Source: Halomonas daqiaonensis (GTDB lineage: Bacteria > Pseudomonadota > Gammaproteobacteria > Pseudomonadales > Halomonadaceae). Taken from it: a DNA stretch of 64,000 bases. This document shows positions 8,443-17,187 of the stretch, in pieces; within the stretch, counting starts at the first letter, position 1, and each line of letters begins with the position of its first letter. Below the pieces are notes generated by a model. That model did not search any database, was not told the DNA's origin, and saw nothing but the letters and a program-made list of their open reading frames with translations. Both the position numbers and the translations under genes were made by a program. The DNA lies in contig NZ_FOBC01000004.1 in NCBI RefSeq assembly GCF_900109725.1, positions 62,001-126,000 of the forward strand. The letters are read 5' to 3'.

Positions 8443-10317
8443 TCAGGCCTTCTCGACCAGCATGCGGCCGGTCATTTCCATGTGCATGGCATGGCAGAAC
8501 CAGGAGCAGTAGTACCAGTGTACCCCGGGCTTGTCGGCGGTGAAGGTGACGCTGGCGGTCTGCTGAGGACCGATCTCCATGGAGGCGCCATGGTTGACCA
8601 TGACGAAGCCGTGGGTCAGATCCTCGACCTGGTCGAGGTTGGTGACCACTACGGTGACCTCGTCGCCCTGCTTGACCTTGAATTCGGTCAGGCCGAACTG
8701 GGGCGCCACCGAGATCATGTAGACGCGCACCTTGTTGCCGTCGCGGATCACCTTGTTCTCGGTCTCGATATTCACCCCGTCGGCCTCGGCCATGGCCACG
8801 GTCTCGGCGAAGGTGGGATCGTCACGTGACCAGATCCGGCTGGGGGAGATCTGGTCGGCTCGAGCCAGGATACAGTCGTGCGGCTCGGCAAAGGTGGGGC
8901 CGTCATGGACCAGCTTCATCTCTTCGCCCGAGATATCGATCAGTTGGTCGTTCTCCGGGTGCAGCGGACCCACCGGCAGGAAGCGGTCCTTGGAGAACTT
9001 GGAGAGTACCACCAGCCACTTGCCGTCGGCATCGCGGGTCTCGGTCAGACTGGCGTGGTTATGGCCGGGCTGATAGTGGACGTCGAGCTTCTGGCGGATG
9101 TAGTTCACCTCCTCGCCGTTGTAGGCACGGATGGCGTCCTCGATGTTCCACTTGGCCACCTGGCTGTCGATGAACAGGGTAGTGTAGGCGTTGCCACGAC
9201 CATCGAAGGTGGTATGCAGCGGCCCCAGGCCCAGTTCCGGCTCGGCCAGCACCGTGTCCCGGGGCTCGATGGCGTCATCGAACAGGGCAGGGAGCTTGTC
9301 GATGCCGATGATCGAGCAGGTCGGTGAGAGCTTGCCGTTGGCGATGAAGTATTGGCCGTCCGGCGAGGTGTTGAGGCCATGGGGGTTCTTGGGTATCGGG
9401 ATGTAGCGGGTTAGCTTCGAGCCCTTGCGGCCGTCGAGCACAGGTACCTCGCTGTCGCCCAGGGTCTCGAATTCGCCAGCCGCCACGGCGGCCTCGATGG
9501 CATCGACGTCGAACACTACCACCCAGTCACGCTCGGCGCGCATGGTGTCGGCCAGCGTCATGCCCTTCTCGGAGTTGTAGCAGGTGGACGCCACGAAGCG
9601 GCCGGTGTAGTCGGCATCGGTGTTGTCCAGGTTGCCGTCGACGATCACCTGCCAGGCCACCTCCATGCTCTCGGCATCGATGGCGTTGAACATGGTGAAG
9701 TAGTTTTCCGGGTTCTCCAGGTCCCGGCCATCGTTGACCTGGGGAATCGGTAATTCGGCGTTGGCGAAGACGTACTTGGTGTGCGGCACCTTCTGCAGGC
9801 GCAGGCCGTGGATCGCCTGGACGTTGGGAATGGTGGTGATCTTGTCCGTCTTCATGATGTCGAGACGAATGCGCGCCACCCGGGTGTTGGCCTTGTCGTT
9901 GATGAACAGGTACTTGCCGTCGTAGCGGCCATCGGTCATGGAGATGTGCGGATGGTGGCAGTCCCCGTTGAGGAAGCGTGCGGAGTCGCCCATGATGCGT
10001 TTCGACTCGTTGGTGATCCCCCAGCCGGTGGCGCTATCGATGTTGAACACCGGGATTCGCATCAGCTCACGCATGGAGGGAATGCCCAGTACCCGTACCT
10101 CCCCCTGGTGGCCGCCACTCCAGAAGCCGTAGTACTCGTCGAGTTCGCCGGGTGCGACCTCCACGCCGTTTTCGGCGGCACGGGCCTGGCGGCTGTTCAT
10201 CAGCGCTCCGGCACCGAAGCCGCCGGCCAGACCTGCCCCCGCGACCCCGGTCACGGCGCTGTTGCGCAGGAAATGGCGGCGTCCGAGGTTCTCGATCGCT
10301 TTCTTCTTGTCACTCAT
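8443..10317 (-). CDS. nosZ: nitrous-oxide reductase NosZ (clade I, Tat-exported)
   Basis: The 624-aa protein reduces N2O to N2 in the periplasm. It begins with a twin-arginine signal (GRRHFLRNS), marking the Tat-dependent clade I. CuZ histidines are visible in [15 protein letters not shown] and EPHDC, and the CuA site is the C-terminal [12 protein letters not shown]. The start ATG 10317 follows AGGAGG with a seven-base gap and lies two bases after the nosR stop; an in-frame TTG at 10323 is less likely. Length matches the family (about 630 aa). Confidence 0.97.
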   Translation of the reverse strand: MSDKKKAIENLGRRHFLRNSAVTGVAGAGLAGGFGAGALMNSRQARAAENGVEVAPGELDEYYGFWSGGHQGEVRVLGIPSMRELMRIPVFNIDSATGWGITNESKRIMGDSARFLNGDCHHPHISMTDGRYDGKYLFINDKANTRVARIRLDIMKTDKITTIPNVQAIHGLRLQKVPHTKYVFANAELPIPQVNDGRDLENPENYFTMFNAIDAESMEVAWQVIVDGNLDNTDADYTGRFVASTCYNSEKGMTLADTMRAERDWVVVFDVDAIEAAVAAGEFETLGDSEVPVLDGRKGSKLTRYIPIPKNPHGLNTSPDGQYFIANGKLSPTCSIIGIDKLPALFDDAIEPRDTVLAEPELGLGPLHTTFDGRGNAYTTLFIDSQVAKWNIEDAIRAYNGEEVNYIRQKLDVHYQPGHNHASLTETRDADGKWLVVLSKFSKDRFLPVGPLHPENDQLIDISGEEMKLVHDGPTFAEPHDCILARADQISPSRIWSRDDPTFAETVAMAEADGVNIETENKVIRDGNKVRVYMISVAPQFGLTEFKVKQGDEVTVVVTNLDQVEDLTHGFVMVNHGASMEIGPQQTASVTFTADKPGVHWYYCSWFCHAMHMEMTGRMLVEKA

Positions 10318-10319
10318 GG

Positions 10320-12452
10320 TCAATCCTCCTGGTAGGTCGGGATCCGCTGCAGCCGGCTGCTGGCGGGGTCATGGGTCTCGACGCCACTCTTGCCACCGGC
10401 CATGCGGGCCGCCTTCTCATAGCGCTTGCGACGCTTGATGACGGGCGGGCATCGCTGGTCGTCGTAGTAGGTTATCTGGCAGTCAAGACAATAGTGGCAC
10501 TCGTTGGCATTGATGCGGCCATCGGGATGGATGGCGGCCACTTCGCATTCGTTGGCGCAGATCTGGCACGGGGTGCCACAGCTGCCGCGGTGCCGCTTGA
10601 GCCAGTCGAACAGGCGCAGGCGGGCGGGGATCGCCAGGCCGGCGCCCAGCGGGCAGACGTAGCGGCAGTAGAACTTGTGGTTGAAGACCGAGATCGCCAC
10701 CAGGCCCAGGGCATAGAGCACGAAGCCCCATTCTCGCTGGAAACGCAGCGTGATGGCGGTCTTGAAGGGCTCCACTTCGGCGTAGCGCTCGGCGGTACCC
10801 AGGGAGTGCAGCGAGACGGCGAATAGCCCCAGCAGGATGATGTACTTGATGGCCCAGAGGCGCTCGTGAACGCCGAAGGGCACCTCGATCTGTTTCACAC
10901 CCAGCTTGCGGGCAGCCTTGTTGACCAGGTCCTGCAGGGCCCCGAAGGGACAGAGCCAGCCGCAGAAGACACCGCGCCCCCACAGCAGCAGGCTCACCGC
11001 CACGAAGGACCAGAGGATGAACATCATCGGGTCGATCAAGAACGACTGCCAGCTGAAGCCGCTGATCAGCGAATTGGTGAAGGTCAGGATATTGACCACT
11101 GATATCTGCGCCAGGGAATACCAGCCGATGAACACCAGGGTGTAGACCAGGAAGCCCAGGCGCAGCGGGCGCAGGATCTTCGGATGGCGCGCCAGCACGT
11201 CCTGGAACAGCATGACACCGGTGAGTACCAGCAGGCCGGCGCCCAGCACGGCGATCTGGAAGGCCTTGTCGCGCCACACCTGTACCCAGATTGCCTCTTC
11301 TGTCGCTGGCTCGGGACGCTCGATATAGGCCTCGGGGACGCTGTAGTCGGCGCTGAAGCGGCTGAACTCGGTATCAAGCGGCCCCGAGGCGCGGCGCACC
11401 AGCAGATCCAGTTGCCAGGGCTGGCCCGGGTCGAAGGCAGCGTCCTCGCGAATAATGAAAATGTCGCGCTCGTTTAGGTCAGGCGCGCCGTCAATGGCGA
11501 GATTGCCCAGACGGATATGATCGCGGTCGTGGAAGCTGACGCTGGTGTTGCCCTGCGAGAACTCGATGCGGTCGAAGATGCCGCCGCGAACGTAGCCCGA
11601 CCCCTTGAAGGAGTAGTCGCCCTGTGCCATGACGGCGATGGCATGCTCCCCCGGTTCGAGTTCCTCCATCAGCTGCTCGTAGCGGCTCTCACCCAGCAGG
11701 TTGCGACCCGCCGTGGGAGGGTTGACGTAGGTGTAGAACATCTCGATGAAGGTGTTTTCGGGGTCTTCGGGGGCACCGCGAAGATAGTCCTCGGCGGGCG
11801 TTCCCACGAAGGCCTCGTCCACCTGTCCGTGGGTCAGGTGCAGGCGGCGGATGGTGCCGTCGCCGGTGAGCTCACTCCAGTCCGCGGGCTCGAAGACACC
11901 CTCCAGGACCCGTGCTGGTGGGGTGGCGGAGGGGTCGGCGATAAGCCCTTGTTCGGCGGCCACCTGGCGAGCGGAGCGCATGATGGTGTCACTGACCACG
12001 ATGACCGTGACGGTGGCGCCCGAGATGGCGTCCAGATTGTCACCGATCTTCATGCGGTCGTTGACATGGGCGGGGATGTGGTCGTCGGCGAAGCCCTCGA
12101 GCTCCTCCTCGGGGATGCCCACCAACATGATGGGCTCCTCGTGACTGATGACATCGGCCTGAACGATTCGCCCTTCCAGGTCGATACCCACCAGCATATT
12201 GACCGGCTTGCCCGAGTAGGCCGGAATCGGCGCGATGTCGATGCTCTCGTAGGCATAGCCGAGAAGTTCGTCACCGGCACGTACTTCGCTTACCGGCCAC
12301 TGCGACTCTGCTGCTTCCAGGCGCTCCGCATCGGGGAAACCCTCGCGGACCTGTTCAAGCTCCAGGGCGTTTATCGCCGGGGCGATCAACAGCAGGAACA
12401 GGCCGAGCAGCAGGCCGGCGACGCCTGGAGATCGAGGTTGTCGTGCGGGCAT
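10320..12452 (-). CDS. nosR: NosR, membrane flavin/iron-sulfur protein for nitrous oxide reduction
   Basis: The 710-aa protein has a signal peptide, a periplasmic FMN-binding domain with the covalent-flavin motif SGATVT (residues 144-149), several membrane segments with two CxxxCP motifs (FCGWLCP, YCRYVCP), and C-terminal ferredoxin-like clusters ([12 protein letters not shown] and CHYCLDC). NosR is needed for nosZ expression and electron supply in vivo. It directly precedes nosZ as in other clade I nos operons. Its ATG follows AAGGA. Confidence 0.96.
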   Translation of the reverse strand: MPARQPRSPGVAGLLLGLFLLLIAPAINALELEQVREGFPDAERLEAAESQWPVSEVRAGDELLGYAYESIDIAPIPAYSGKPVNMLVGIDLEGRIVQADVISHEEPIMLVGIPEEELEGFADDHIPAHVNDRMKIGDNLDAISGATVTVIVVSDTIMRSARQVAAEQGLIADPSATPPARVLEGVFEPADWSELTGDGTIRRLHLTHGQVDEAFVGTPAEDYLRGAPEDPENTFIEMFYTYVNPPTAGRNLLGESRYEQLMEELEPGEHAIAVMAQGDYSFKGSGYVRGGIFDRIEFSQGNTSVSFHDRDHIRLGNLAIDGAPDLNERDIFIIREDAAFDPGQPWQLDLLVRRASGPLDTEFSRFSADYSVPEAYIERPEPATEEAIWVQVWRDKAFQIAVLGAGLLVLTGVMLFQDVLARHPKILRPLRLGFLVYTLVFIGWYSLAQISVVNILTFTNSLISGFSWQSFLIDPMMFILWSFVAVSLLLWGRGVFCGWLCPFGALQDLVNKAARKLGVKQIEVPFGVHERLWAIKYIILLGLFAVSLHSLGTAERYAEVEPFKTAITLRFQREWGFVLYALGLVAISVFNHKFYCRYVCPLGAGLAIPARLRLFDWLKRHRGSCGTPCQICANECEVAAIHPDGRINANECHYCLDCQITYYDDQRCPPVIKRRKRYEKAARMAGGKSGVETHDPASSRLQRIPTYQED

Positions 12453-12547
12453 GGCGAGGTCCTTGCGAGCGTAAATCCAGGCGGCGCAGACGTCACCCCG
12501 GGCGCCACTCAGCAGGGGTGGCCGGCCCGTAGGCCGGCCGGGGAGGA

Positions 12548-12865
12548 TCAGGGCTCGAGGTTGGCGTAGTAGGCGGCGATATCGGCGATGTCTTCATCGG
12601 ATAGCCCCTGGGCCTGGGGATTCATCAGGGCGGCCATGCCGCCGCTGCGCTGGCCTTCGCGGTACGCCTTCATGGCGCTCTCCAGATAGGCGGCGGATTG
12701 GCCGGCCAGGTTCGGATAGATCGGCGCGGTGCCCTTGCCATCGGTGCCGTGGCAGGCGGCGCAGGCGCCGATCTTGCCTTTACCGGCTTCAGGGTCACCG
12801 GCGGCATGGGCGTCCATGGCCAGGAAGGCGCCGCCCAGCAGAGCGGCAACGAGCAGTGACTTCAT
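12548..12865 (-). CDS. small periplasmic cytochrome c at the head of the nos operon
   Basis: The 105-aa product has a signal peptide and one class I heme motif CAACH with a distal Met in GGMAALMNP, the layout of cytochrome c5/c553. It is the first gene of the nos transcript and probably feeds electrons to NosZ, like NosC-type cytochromes; the exact donor role is inferred. ATG 12865 follows GGAGG; the longer frame upstream to 12985 lacks a signal and is not used. A FNR-type promoter lies upstream. Confidence 0.88.
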   Translation of the reverse strand: MKSLLVAALLGGAFLAMDAHAAGDPEAGKGKIGACAACHGTDGKGTAPIYPNLAGQSAAYLESAMKAYREGQRSGGMAALMNPQAQGLSDEDIADIAAYYANLEP

Positions 12866-12943
12866 AACAAACCTCCGAAATGCTTCTTTAGCTGTATGAA
12901 AAAGCCTGGTCCGGGCATATGGCCGCGCCAGGCGAATGAGACC

Positions 12944-12985
12944 ACGATACCAGTCGTCGCCCGGACGAGGCTTGACGTGCGTCAC
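12944..12985 (-). promoter_or_regulatory. nos promoter with FNR/DNR-type box
   Basis: On the plus strand 12972-12985 reads TTGACGTGCGTCAC, a near-palindromic FNR/DNR box (TTGAC-N4-GTCA). On the minus strand a -10 hexamer TATCGT lies at 12949-12944, which places the box centre at about -41.5 from the expected start near 12937, the class II FNR geometry. The start codon of the first nos gene is 72 bases downstream. Confidence 0.65.
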
Positions 12986-13050
12986 GTTCAGACTAGACCG
13001 GAAGGCGCGAAAGGTACAAAGAGGATGCTAATGCAGGGAGGCAGGGAGGC

Positions 13051-13503
13051 TCAATCGTCGGGCGGGGTGTCGTCGATCTGCAGCAGCTGTATCAACTGGG
13101 GCTGCTGGGGGCCGAGCAGATCGGCCAGGGTGTATTGATCGAGCACGGCAAGAAAGGCGGTGAGCGCCTCGGCCAGGATCGGCTTGAGCCGGCAGGCGGG
13201 TGTGATGACGCACTCGTTGTCGTCGCCGAAGCACTCCACCAGTTTCAGGTCGCGTTCGGTGTCGCGGACCAGCCTGCCCAGCGAGATCGTCTCGGGGTCG
13301 CGCTCGAGCAGCAGGCCGCCGTTCTTGCCGCGGATGGAGGTGATGTAGCCCTGATGGTTGAGGTCCTGCACCACCTTCATCAGGTGGTTGCGGGAGATAT
13401 CGAAGCGCTCGGCGATCTCGGTGATGGTCGAGCGTTGCTCGCTCTTGACGGCAAGGTACATCAGCACGCGCAGCGAATAATCGGTAAATCGGGTCAGATG
13501 CAT
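13051..13503 (-). CDS. nsrR: nitric-oxide-sensing repressor NsrR (Rrf2 family)
   Basis: The 150-aa protein starts MHLTRFTDYSLRVLMYLA, the typical NsrR N-terminus, with a winged helix-turn-helix and the three iron-sulfur ligand cysteines in CFGDDNECVITPAC. NsrR holds a [4Fe-4S] or [2Fe-2S] cluster that NO destroys, releasing its targets. Matching 23-bp operators occur at several promoters in this window (nnrS paralogue, hmp, norCB, nirD and a small exported protein). It is transcribed away from the nnrS paralogue. Confidence 0.95.
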   Translation of the reverse strand: MHLTRFTDYSLRVLMYLAVKSEQRSTITEIAERFDISRNHLMKVVQDLNHQGYITSIRGKNGGLLLERDPETISLGRLVRDTERDLKLVECFGDDNECVITPACRLKPILAEALTAFLAVLDQYTLADLLGPQQPQLIQLLQIDDTPPDD

Positions 13504-13646
13504 GGGAATCCCGGTGCGTCGGACGCCTCGCTAGGCGTGATGGGGAAACATGTGATTTTACCATCATGCCCGTCAGGTTTGTTTCGTGACTGCGGCATTC
13601 GGTCACGTGGTGACGACCTTGGCGCATGATTGGCATGGCCGCCGAT

Positions 13647-13669
13647 AAGAGGTAATTTTTATGCATGTT
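13647..13669 (+). promoter_or_regulatory. NsrR-type operator over the start of the nnrS paralogue
   Basis: The 23-bp site has halves AAGAGGTA and ATGCATGTT, 18 of 23 matches to the E. coli-type NsrR consensus (AAGATGYATTT-N-AAATRCATCTT). It shares its outer eight and nine bases almost exactly with the hmp site at 31745-31767. It overlaps the presumed ribosome-binding site and start codon of the nnrS paralogue and also lies upstream of nsrR, so it may control both. Confidence 0.65.
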
Positions 13670-14852
13670 ACGATTCGGTGCCAATGACCCAGGTCAAACC
13701 GGCCGGATTTGTCGGAACGACCGGCGCCACGCCTGGACATTGTTCTTTCCTCTCGCCGCGCTGCATGCGGCTCTTGCGTTGCCCTTGTCGCTGGCGGGGA
13801 TGCTTGGCTGGCTACCTTGGCTGCCGGGATTGGCGACACCACTAGCACACGGCAGGGAGCTGCTGTTCGGCTTCGCCTTGGCGGTGATGGCAGGGTATCT
13901 GCTGGGCCCGCTGTCGTCCCGTCGGCTGGCCTTATTGGCGGGGTTGTGGCTGATCGGGCGTGTCGGAGGGCTGGCGGACTATCTAGCCTGGCCCGTGCTG
14001 TTGGCCGATGCTGCCTTCGCCCTGTTGTTGGCTTCATGGGTCGTGCCCCGCTTCCTGACGGCCAAGAAATGGCGCAACCGTATGCTCTCGCCGCTGCTCG
14101 GGCTGCTCTGCCTGCTGGCGGTGGCCAGCCTGGTGGCGCGCCTGGCCTTCCCGGGCCTGCTCTCGTCGCTACTGCATCAGGGTGTGCTATGGCTACTGCT
14201 GCTGATGGCCTTCATGGGCGGACGGGTGATCGCCCCGGCGGTGAACGGGCACCTGATGGCGCGTGACCGGAAGGCCGGGGTCGGTGTCCAGCCACGGGTC
14301 GAGGCGATCATGATCGGCCTGCTGGGCGCCGCCGGGCTGCTCGCGATCTGGCCGATGCTGTGGCCAGTGGCCGGATTGATGCTGGCGCTGGGCGGGGCGG
14401 TGATGCTGATACGCCTCTGGCGCTGGTCGTTCTGGAGGCTTCGGGATCGGCCGGACCTGCTCGGCCTGTTGCTCGGCTATGCCTGGCTGGGGGTGGGAGC
14501 CCTGCTGCTGGCGGGAGACCTCCTGGTGGGGGGCTCGCCCGCGGGCCAACTTCATGCGATCACCGTGGGAGCGCTCGGCACTCTCTCCAGTGGCATCATG
14601 CTGCGCCAGGCGATCCTCAGAGCCAAGGGGCGTCCCGCAGAGGAGCGGTGGCTGCCGTGCCTGGCCGTGCTCTTTACCCTGGCGGCGGGACTGCGGCTTG
14701 CGCTTCCCTTGGCCGGCCCGCCGGTGCTGTGGGGAGCTGCCGGGGTCTGGAGCCTGGCTTGGCTGCTGGTGGCGTGGCGTCTACTGCACTGGCGCCGCCA
14801 GGGGGTAGCAAAAGCAGCAGCACGTGCCGCGTCGTCCACTGCCGCAACTTGA
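13665..14852 (+). CDS. divergent NnrS-family membrane protein
   Basis: The 395-aa protein has about twelve hydrophobic segments and aligns by eye with NnrS (second copy at 42141-43352): WTLFFPLAAL versus FRPFFLLAAV, ELLFGFA versus EMLFGFA, and HAITVGALGT versus HALTIGGMGT. It has lost one His of the HxHE motif (AHGRE here) and the GHTAR segment. NnrS is a heme- and copper-containing membrane protein that protects against NO. The start is uncertain: ATG 13665 lies inside an NsrR-type operator, but no better ATG exists before the first membrane segment. Confidence 0.8.
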   Translation: MLRFGANDPGQTGRICRNDRRHAWTLFFPLAALHAALALPLSLAGMLGWLPWLPGLATPLAHGRELLFGFALAVMAGYLLGPLSSRRLALLAGLWLIGRVGGLADYLAWPVLLADAAFALLLASWVVPRFLTAKKWRNRMLSPLLGLLCLLAVASLVARLAFPGLLSSLLHQGVLWLLLLMAFMGGRVIAPAVNGHLMARDRKAGVGVQPRVEAIMIGLLGAAGLLAIWPMLWPVAGLMLALGGAVMLIRLWRWSFWRLRDRPDLLGLLLGYAWLGVGALLLAGDLLVGGSPAGQLHAITVGALGTLSSGIMLRQAILRAKGRPAEERWLPCLAVLFTLAAGLRLALPLAGPPVLWGAAGVWSLAWLLVAWRLLHWRRQGVAKAAARAASSTAAT

Positions 14853-14862
14853 TCTGGGTCAG
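14849..14862 (+). promoter_or_regulatory. FNR/DNR-type box before hemN
   Basis: TTGATCTGGGTCAG is a strong FNR/DNR box. It overlaps the stop codon of the nnrS paralogue. A CATAAT hexamer at 14903-14908 would place the box about 60 bases upstream of the start of transcription (class I geometry). Confidence 0.65.
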
Positions 14863-14967
14863 CTACCCCTTGAAGGGTACCGACGCGCCCGGTCATGGCT
14901 GGCATAATTCGCCCATGCGGTGGTGGCCATGGCCGCCGCCTTACGGTTCCAGAGGCTCGATTCGATC

Positions 14968-16353
14968 ATGCAAGACACCCTGCCGTTCATCCGCCCCCTG
15001 GTCGAGAAGTACGACCGCCCGGGGCCGCGCTATACCTCCTATCCCACGGCGCCGCAGTTCCAGGCGGCCTTCGCCGAGGATGACTATCGTGCCGCCGCCG
15101 AGCGCAGCAATCGGGCGGCGACGCCCAAGCCGCTGTCGGCTTACGTACACATCCCGTTCTGCGAGAGCCTCTGCTACTACTGTGCCTGCAACAAGATCAT
15201 CACCCACAATCGCGCGCGGGCCGCGGAGTATCTTGCCTGGCTCAAGCGCGAGGTCGAGCTCCAAGGGGCGCTGTTCGACGACTCGCGACGCATGACCCAG
15301 CTGCATCTGGGCGGTGGCACCCCCACCTATCTGAGCAATGACCAGCTCGGCGAACTGATGGCCGCGCTGGATGCCGCCTTCCACTTCGCCGAGCCCGAGG
15401 CGCGGGAATTCTCCCTGGAGGTGGACCCCCGCACCGTGACGCCCGAGCAGATCCACGAGCTCCACGCCCTGGGATTCAACCGCCTAAGCTTCGGCGTGCA
15501 GGACTTCGATGCCAGGGTCCAGGAGGCGGTCAACCGCATTCAGAGCGAGGCGCAGGTAGTAGAGCTGGTGGCCGCGGCCCGTGAAGCCGGCTTCCAGTCG
15601 GTGAGCGTCGATCTGATCTACGGTTTGCCGCTGCAGACCGTGGCCAGCTTCGATACCACCCTGGACAAGATCATCGCCCTGCGACCGGACCGCATCGCCA
15701 CCTACAGCTATGCCCACCTGCCTGAGCTGTTCAAGGCCCAGCGCCTGATCCGCCCCGAGGACATGCCGCCGCCGGAGCGCAAGATCGAGCTGCTGGAGCT
15801 GACCATCCGTCGCCTCACCGAGGCCGGCTACGTCTATATCGGCATGGACCATTTCGCCCTGCCTGAGGACGAGCTCTCGCTGGCCAAGGAGAACGGCACC
15901 CTGCAGCGCAACTTCCAGGGCTACTCGACGCATGCCGACTGCGACCTGATCGGCCTGGGGAACACCGCTATCGGCAAGGTGGGCGACAGCTACAGCCAGA
16001 ACGTCAAGGAGACGGCCAGCTACCAGGCACGGCTCGAATCGGGTCGGCTACCGGTGATGCGCGGCTATCGCCTGAACGCCGATGACTTGCTGCGTCGCGA
16101 TGTGATCAACGCCCTGATGTGCCATGGACGCATCGACTTCGCCACGATCGAGGCGAATCACGACATCGATTTCCCTGACTACTTCGCCGATGCGCTCGAC
16201 GAGCTCGAGGAGATGGCGGATGACGGCCTGTTGGCGATCGGTGATGAATCCATCGAGGTGCTGCCGGCCGGGCGGCTGATGATGCGCAATGCGGCCATGG
16301 CCTTCGATGCCTACCTGAGCCACAGCACCGGGCGCTATTCGCGCACCGTTTGA
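14968..16353 (+). CDS. hemN: oxygen-independent coproporphyrinogen III oxidase HemN
   Basis: The 461-aa radical SAM enzyme makes protoporphyrinogen IX precursors without O2, needed for the many hemes of denitrification. The cluster motif CESLCYYC, the GGGTPTYL motif and the C-terminal HemN domain (ending near SHSTGRYSRTV) are visible. ATG 14968 gives the standard HemN N-terminus (MQDTLPFIRPLVEKYDRPGPR); the in-frame ATG at 14920 would add residues without homology. A FNR-type box is upstream and a strong terminator follows. Confidence 0.96.
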   Translation: MQDTLPFIRPLVEKYDRPGPRYTSYPTAPQFQAAFAEDDYRAAAERSNRAATPKPLSAYVHIPFCESLCYYCACNKIITHNRARAAEYLAWLKREVELQGALFDDSRRMTQLHLGGGTPTYLSNDQLGELMAALDAAFHFAEPEAREFSLEVDPRTVTPEQIHELHALGFNRLSFGVQDFDARVQEAVNRIQSEAQVVELVAAAREAGFQSVSVDLIYGLPLQTVASFDTTLDKIIALRPDRIATYSYAHLPELFKAQRLIRPEDMPPPERKIELLELTIRRLTEAGYVYIGMDHFALPEDELSLAKENGTLQRNFQGYSTHADCDLIGLGNTAIGKVGDSYSQNVKETASYQARLESGRLPVMRGYRLNADDLLRRDVINALMCHGRIDFATIEANHDIDFPDYFADALDELEEMADDGLLAIGDESIEVLPAGRLMMRNAAMAFDAYLSHSTGRYSRTV

Positions 16354-16393
16354 GCGGACTCGCCCTTCACAAAGGAGCGATAGGCGCATTACA

Positions 16394-16433
16394 AGCGGCG
16401 CCCCGGCATGTACCGGGGCGCCGCTCTTTTCTT
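16394..16433 (+). terminator. Rho-independent terminator after hemN
   Basis: A perfect 13-bp stem AGCGGCGCCCCGG / CCGGGGCGCCGCT with loop CATGTA is followed by CTTTTCTT. The remaining intergenic region up to 16669 holds only the FNR-type box of ubiT. Confidence 0.85.
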
Positions 16434-16579
16434 CCTGCCGCACCGCTTCGCGGCGGCGCAGCTGTCAAATGAAAATGGATCATGATGTTCTCACGCTTGC
16501 ACCAGATATGGCGCTTGCCGGCGAGGTATGGTCTATATATGGTAGGCAGGGCGCAGGTGGTCGTGGGCTGGCTGACGAC

Positions 16580-16593
16580 ATGATGCATGTCAG
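16580..16593 (+). promoter_or_regulatory. FNR/DNR-type box before ubiT
   Basis: ATGATGCATGTCAG resembles the FNR consensus with one mismatch in each half. A box centre at -41.5 would give a start near 16628 and a 42-base leader to ubiT. Confidence 0.45.
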
Positions 16594-16669
16594 TGCAGCC
16601 CCGGGAGCACCGGCCTAGGATGAGCGGTCAGGCGGCCAATGCCGCATGGTTATCTTCAGGAGAACTGTC

Positions 16670-17149
16670 ATGTCCCTGCCGTTACTGCCCCTGCCGCGTC
16701 TTCCCGCGCCCACCCGACTGATTCGCGCTATCGACCCGCGCGTGCCGGTCGGCATCAAGCGCCGGCTGGTGGAACCTGTACTCAACCGCACCTTCGCCGA
16801 GCCGCTGGAGGAGGGCGAATTCGATGCCCTGGAGGGGCGCCGGATCAGCCTGGCCATCGAGGATCTCGGCGTGATGCTGACACTGAGCCTCGAGTCGCAG
16901 CGCCTGGTGCTCTGCAATCAGCCCGGCGAGGCGACCATTCGAGGCGGCTGGCGTGAGTTCCTCTGCCTGGCCACCCGTCGCGAGGATCCCGACAGTCTGT
17001 TCTTCCAGCGTCGCCTGCTGATCGAGGGTGATACCGAGCTGGGCCTGATGGTCAAGAATCTCCTCGACGGTCGCGAGGAGGGACTGGCCCAGGGCCCCTT
17101 CGGTGAACTGCTGATCCGCCTCGAGCGGCTGGCACGACCCACGATCTGA
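16670..17149 (+). CDS. ubiT: anaerobic ubiquinone biosynthesis accessory factor UbiT (SCP2 domain)
   Basis: The 159-aa protein has an SCP2 lipid-binding domain and the UbiT-typical stretch RRLLIEGDTELGLMVKNLLD. UbiT binds isoprenoid quinone intermediates and works with UbiU and UbiV (21193-23119) to make ubiquinone without O2. ATG 16670 follows CAGGAGAA; an upstream ATG at 16646 is less likely. It lies 38 bases before nrdJa and probably shares its transcript. Confidence 0.9.
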   Translation: MSLPLLPLPRLPAPTRLIRAIDPRVPVGIKRRLVEPVLNRTFAEPLEEGEFDALEGRRISLAIEDLGVMLTLSLESQRLVLCNQPGEATIRGGWREFLCLATRREDPDSLFFQRRLLIEGDTELGLMVKNLLDGREEGLAQGPFGELLIRLERLARPTI

Positions 17150-17187
17150 CCCTTTTCGATAAACGACTTTCTTCCGGAGCCATCCGA

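Noticed and set aside
13684-13697. A FNR-like box (ATGACCCAGGTCAA) inside the first codons of the nnrS paralogue
   Set aside because: Not listed as a promoter site because it lies downstream of the presumed start and at a poor distance for nsrR; noted only as an ambiguity.
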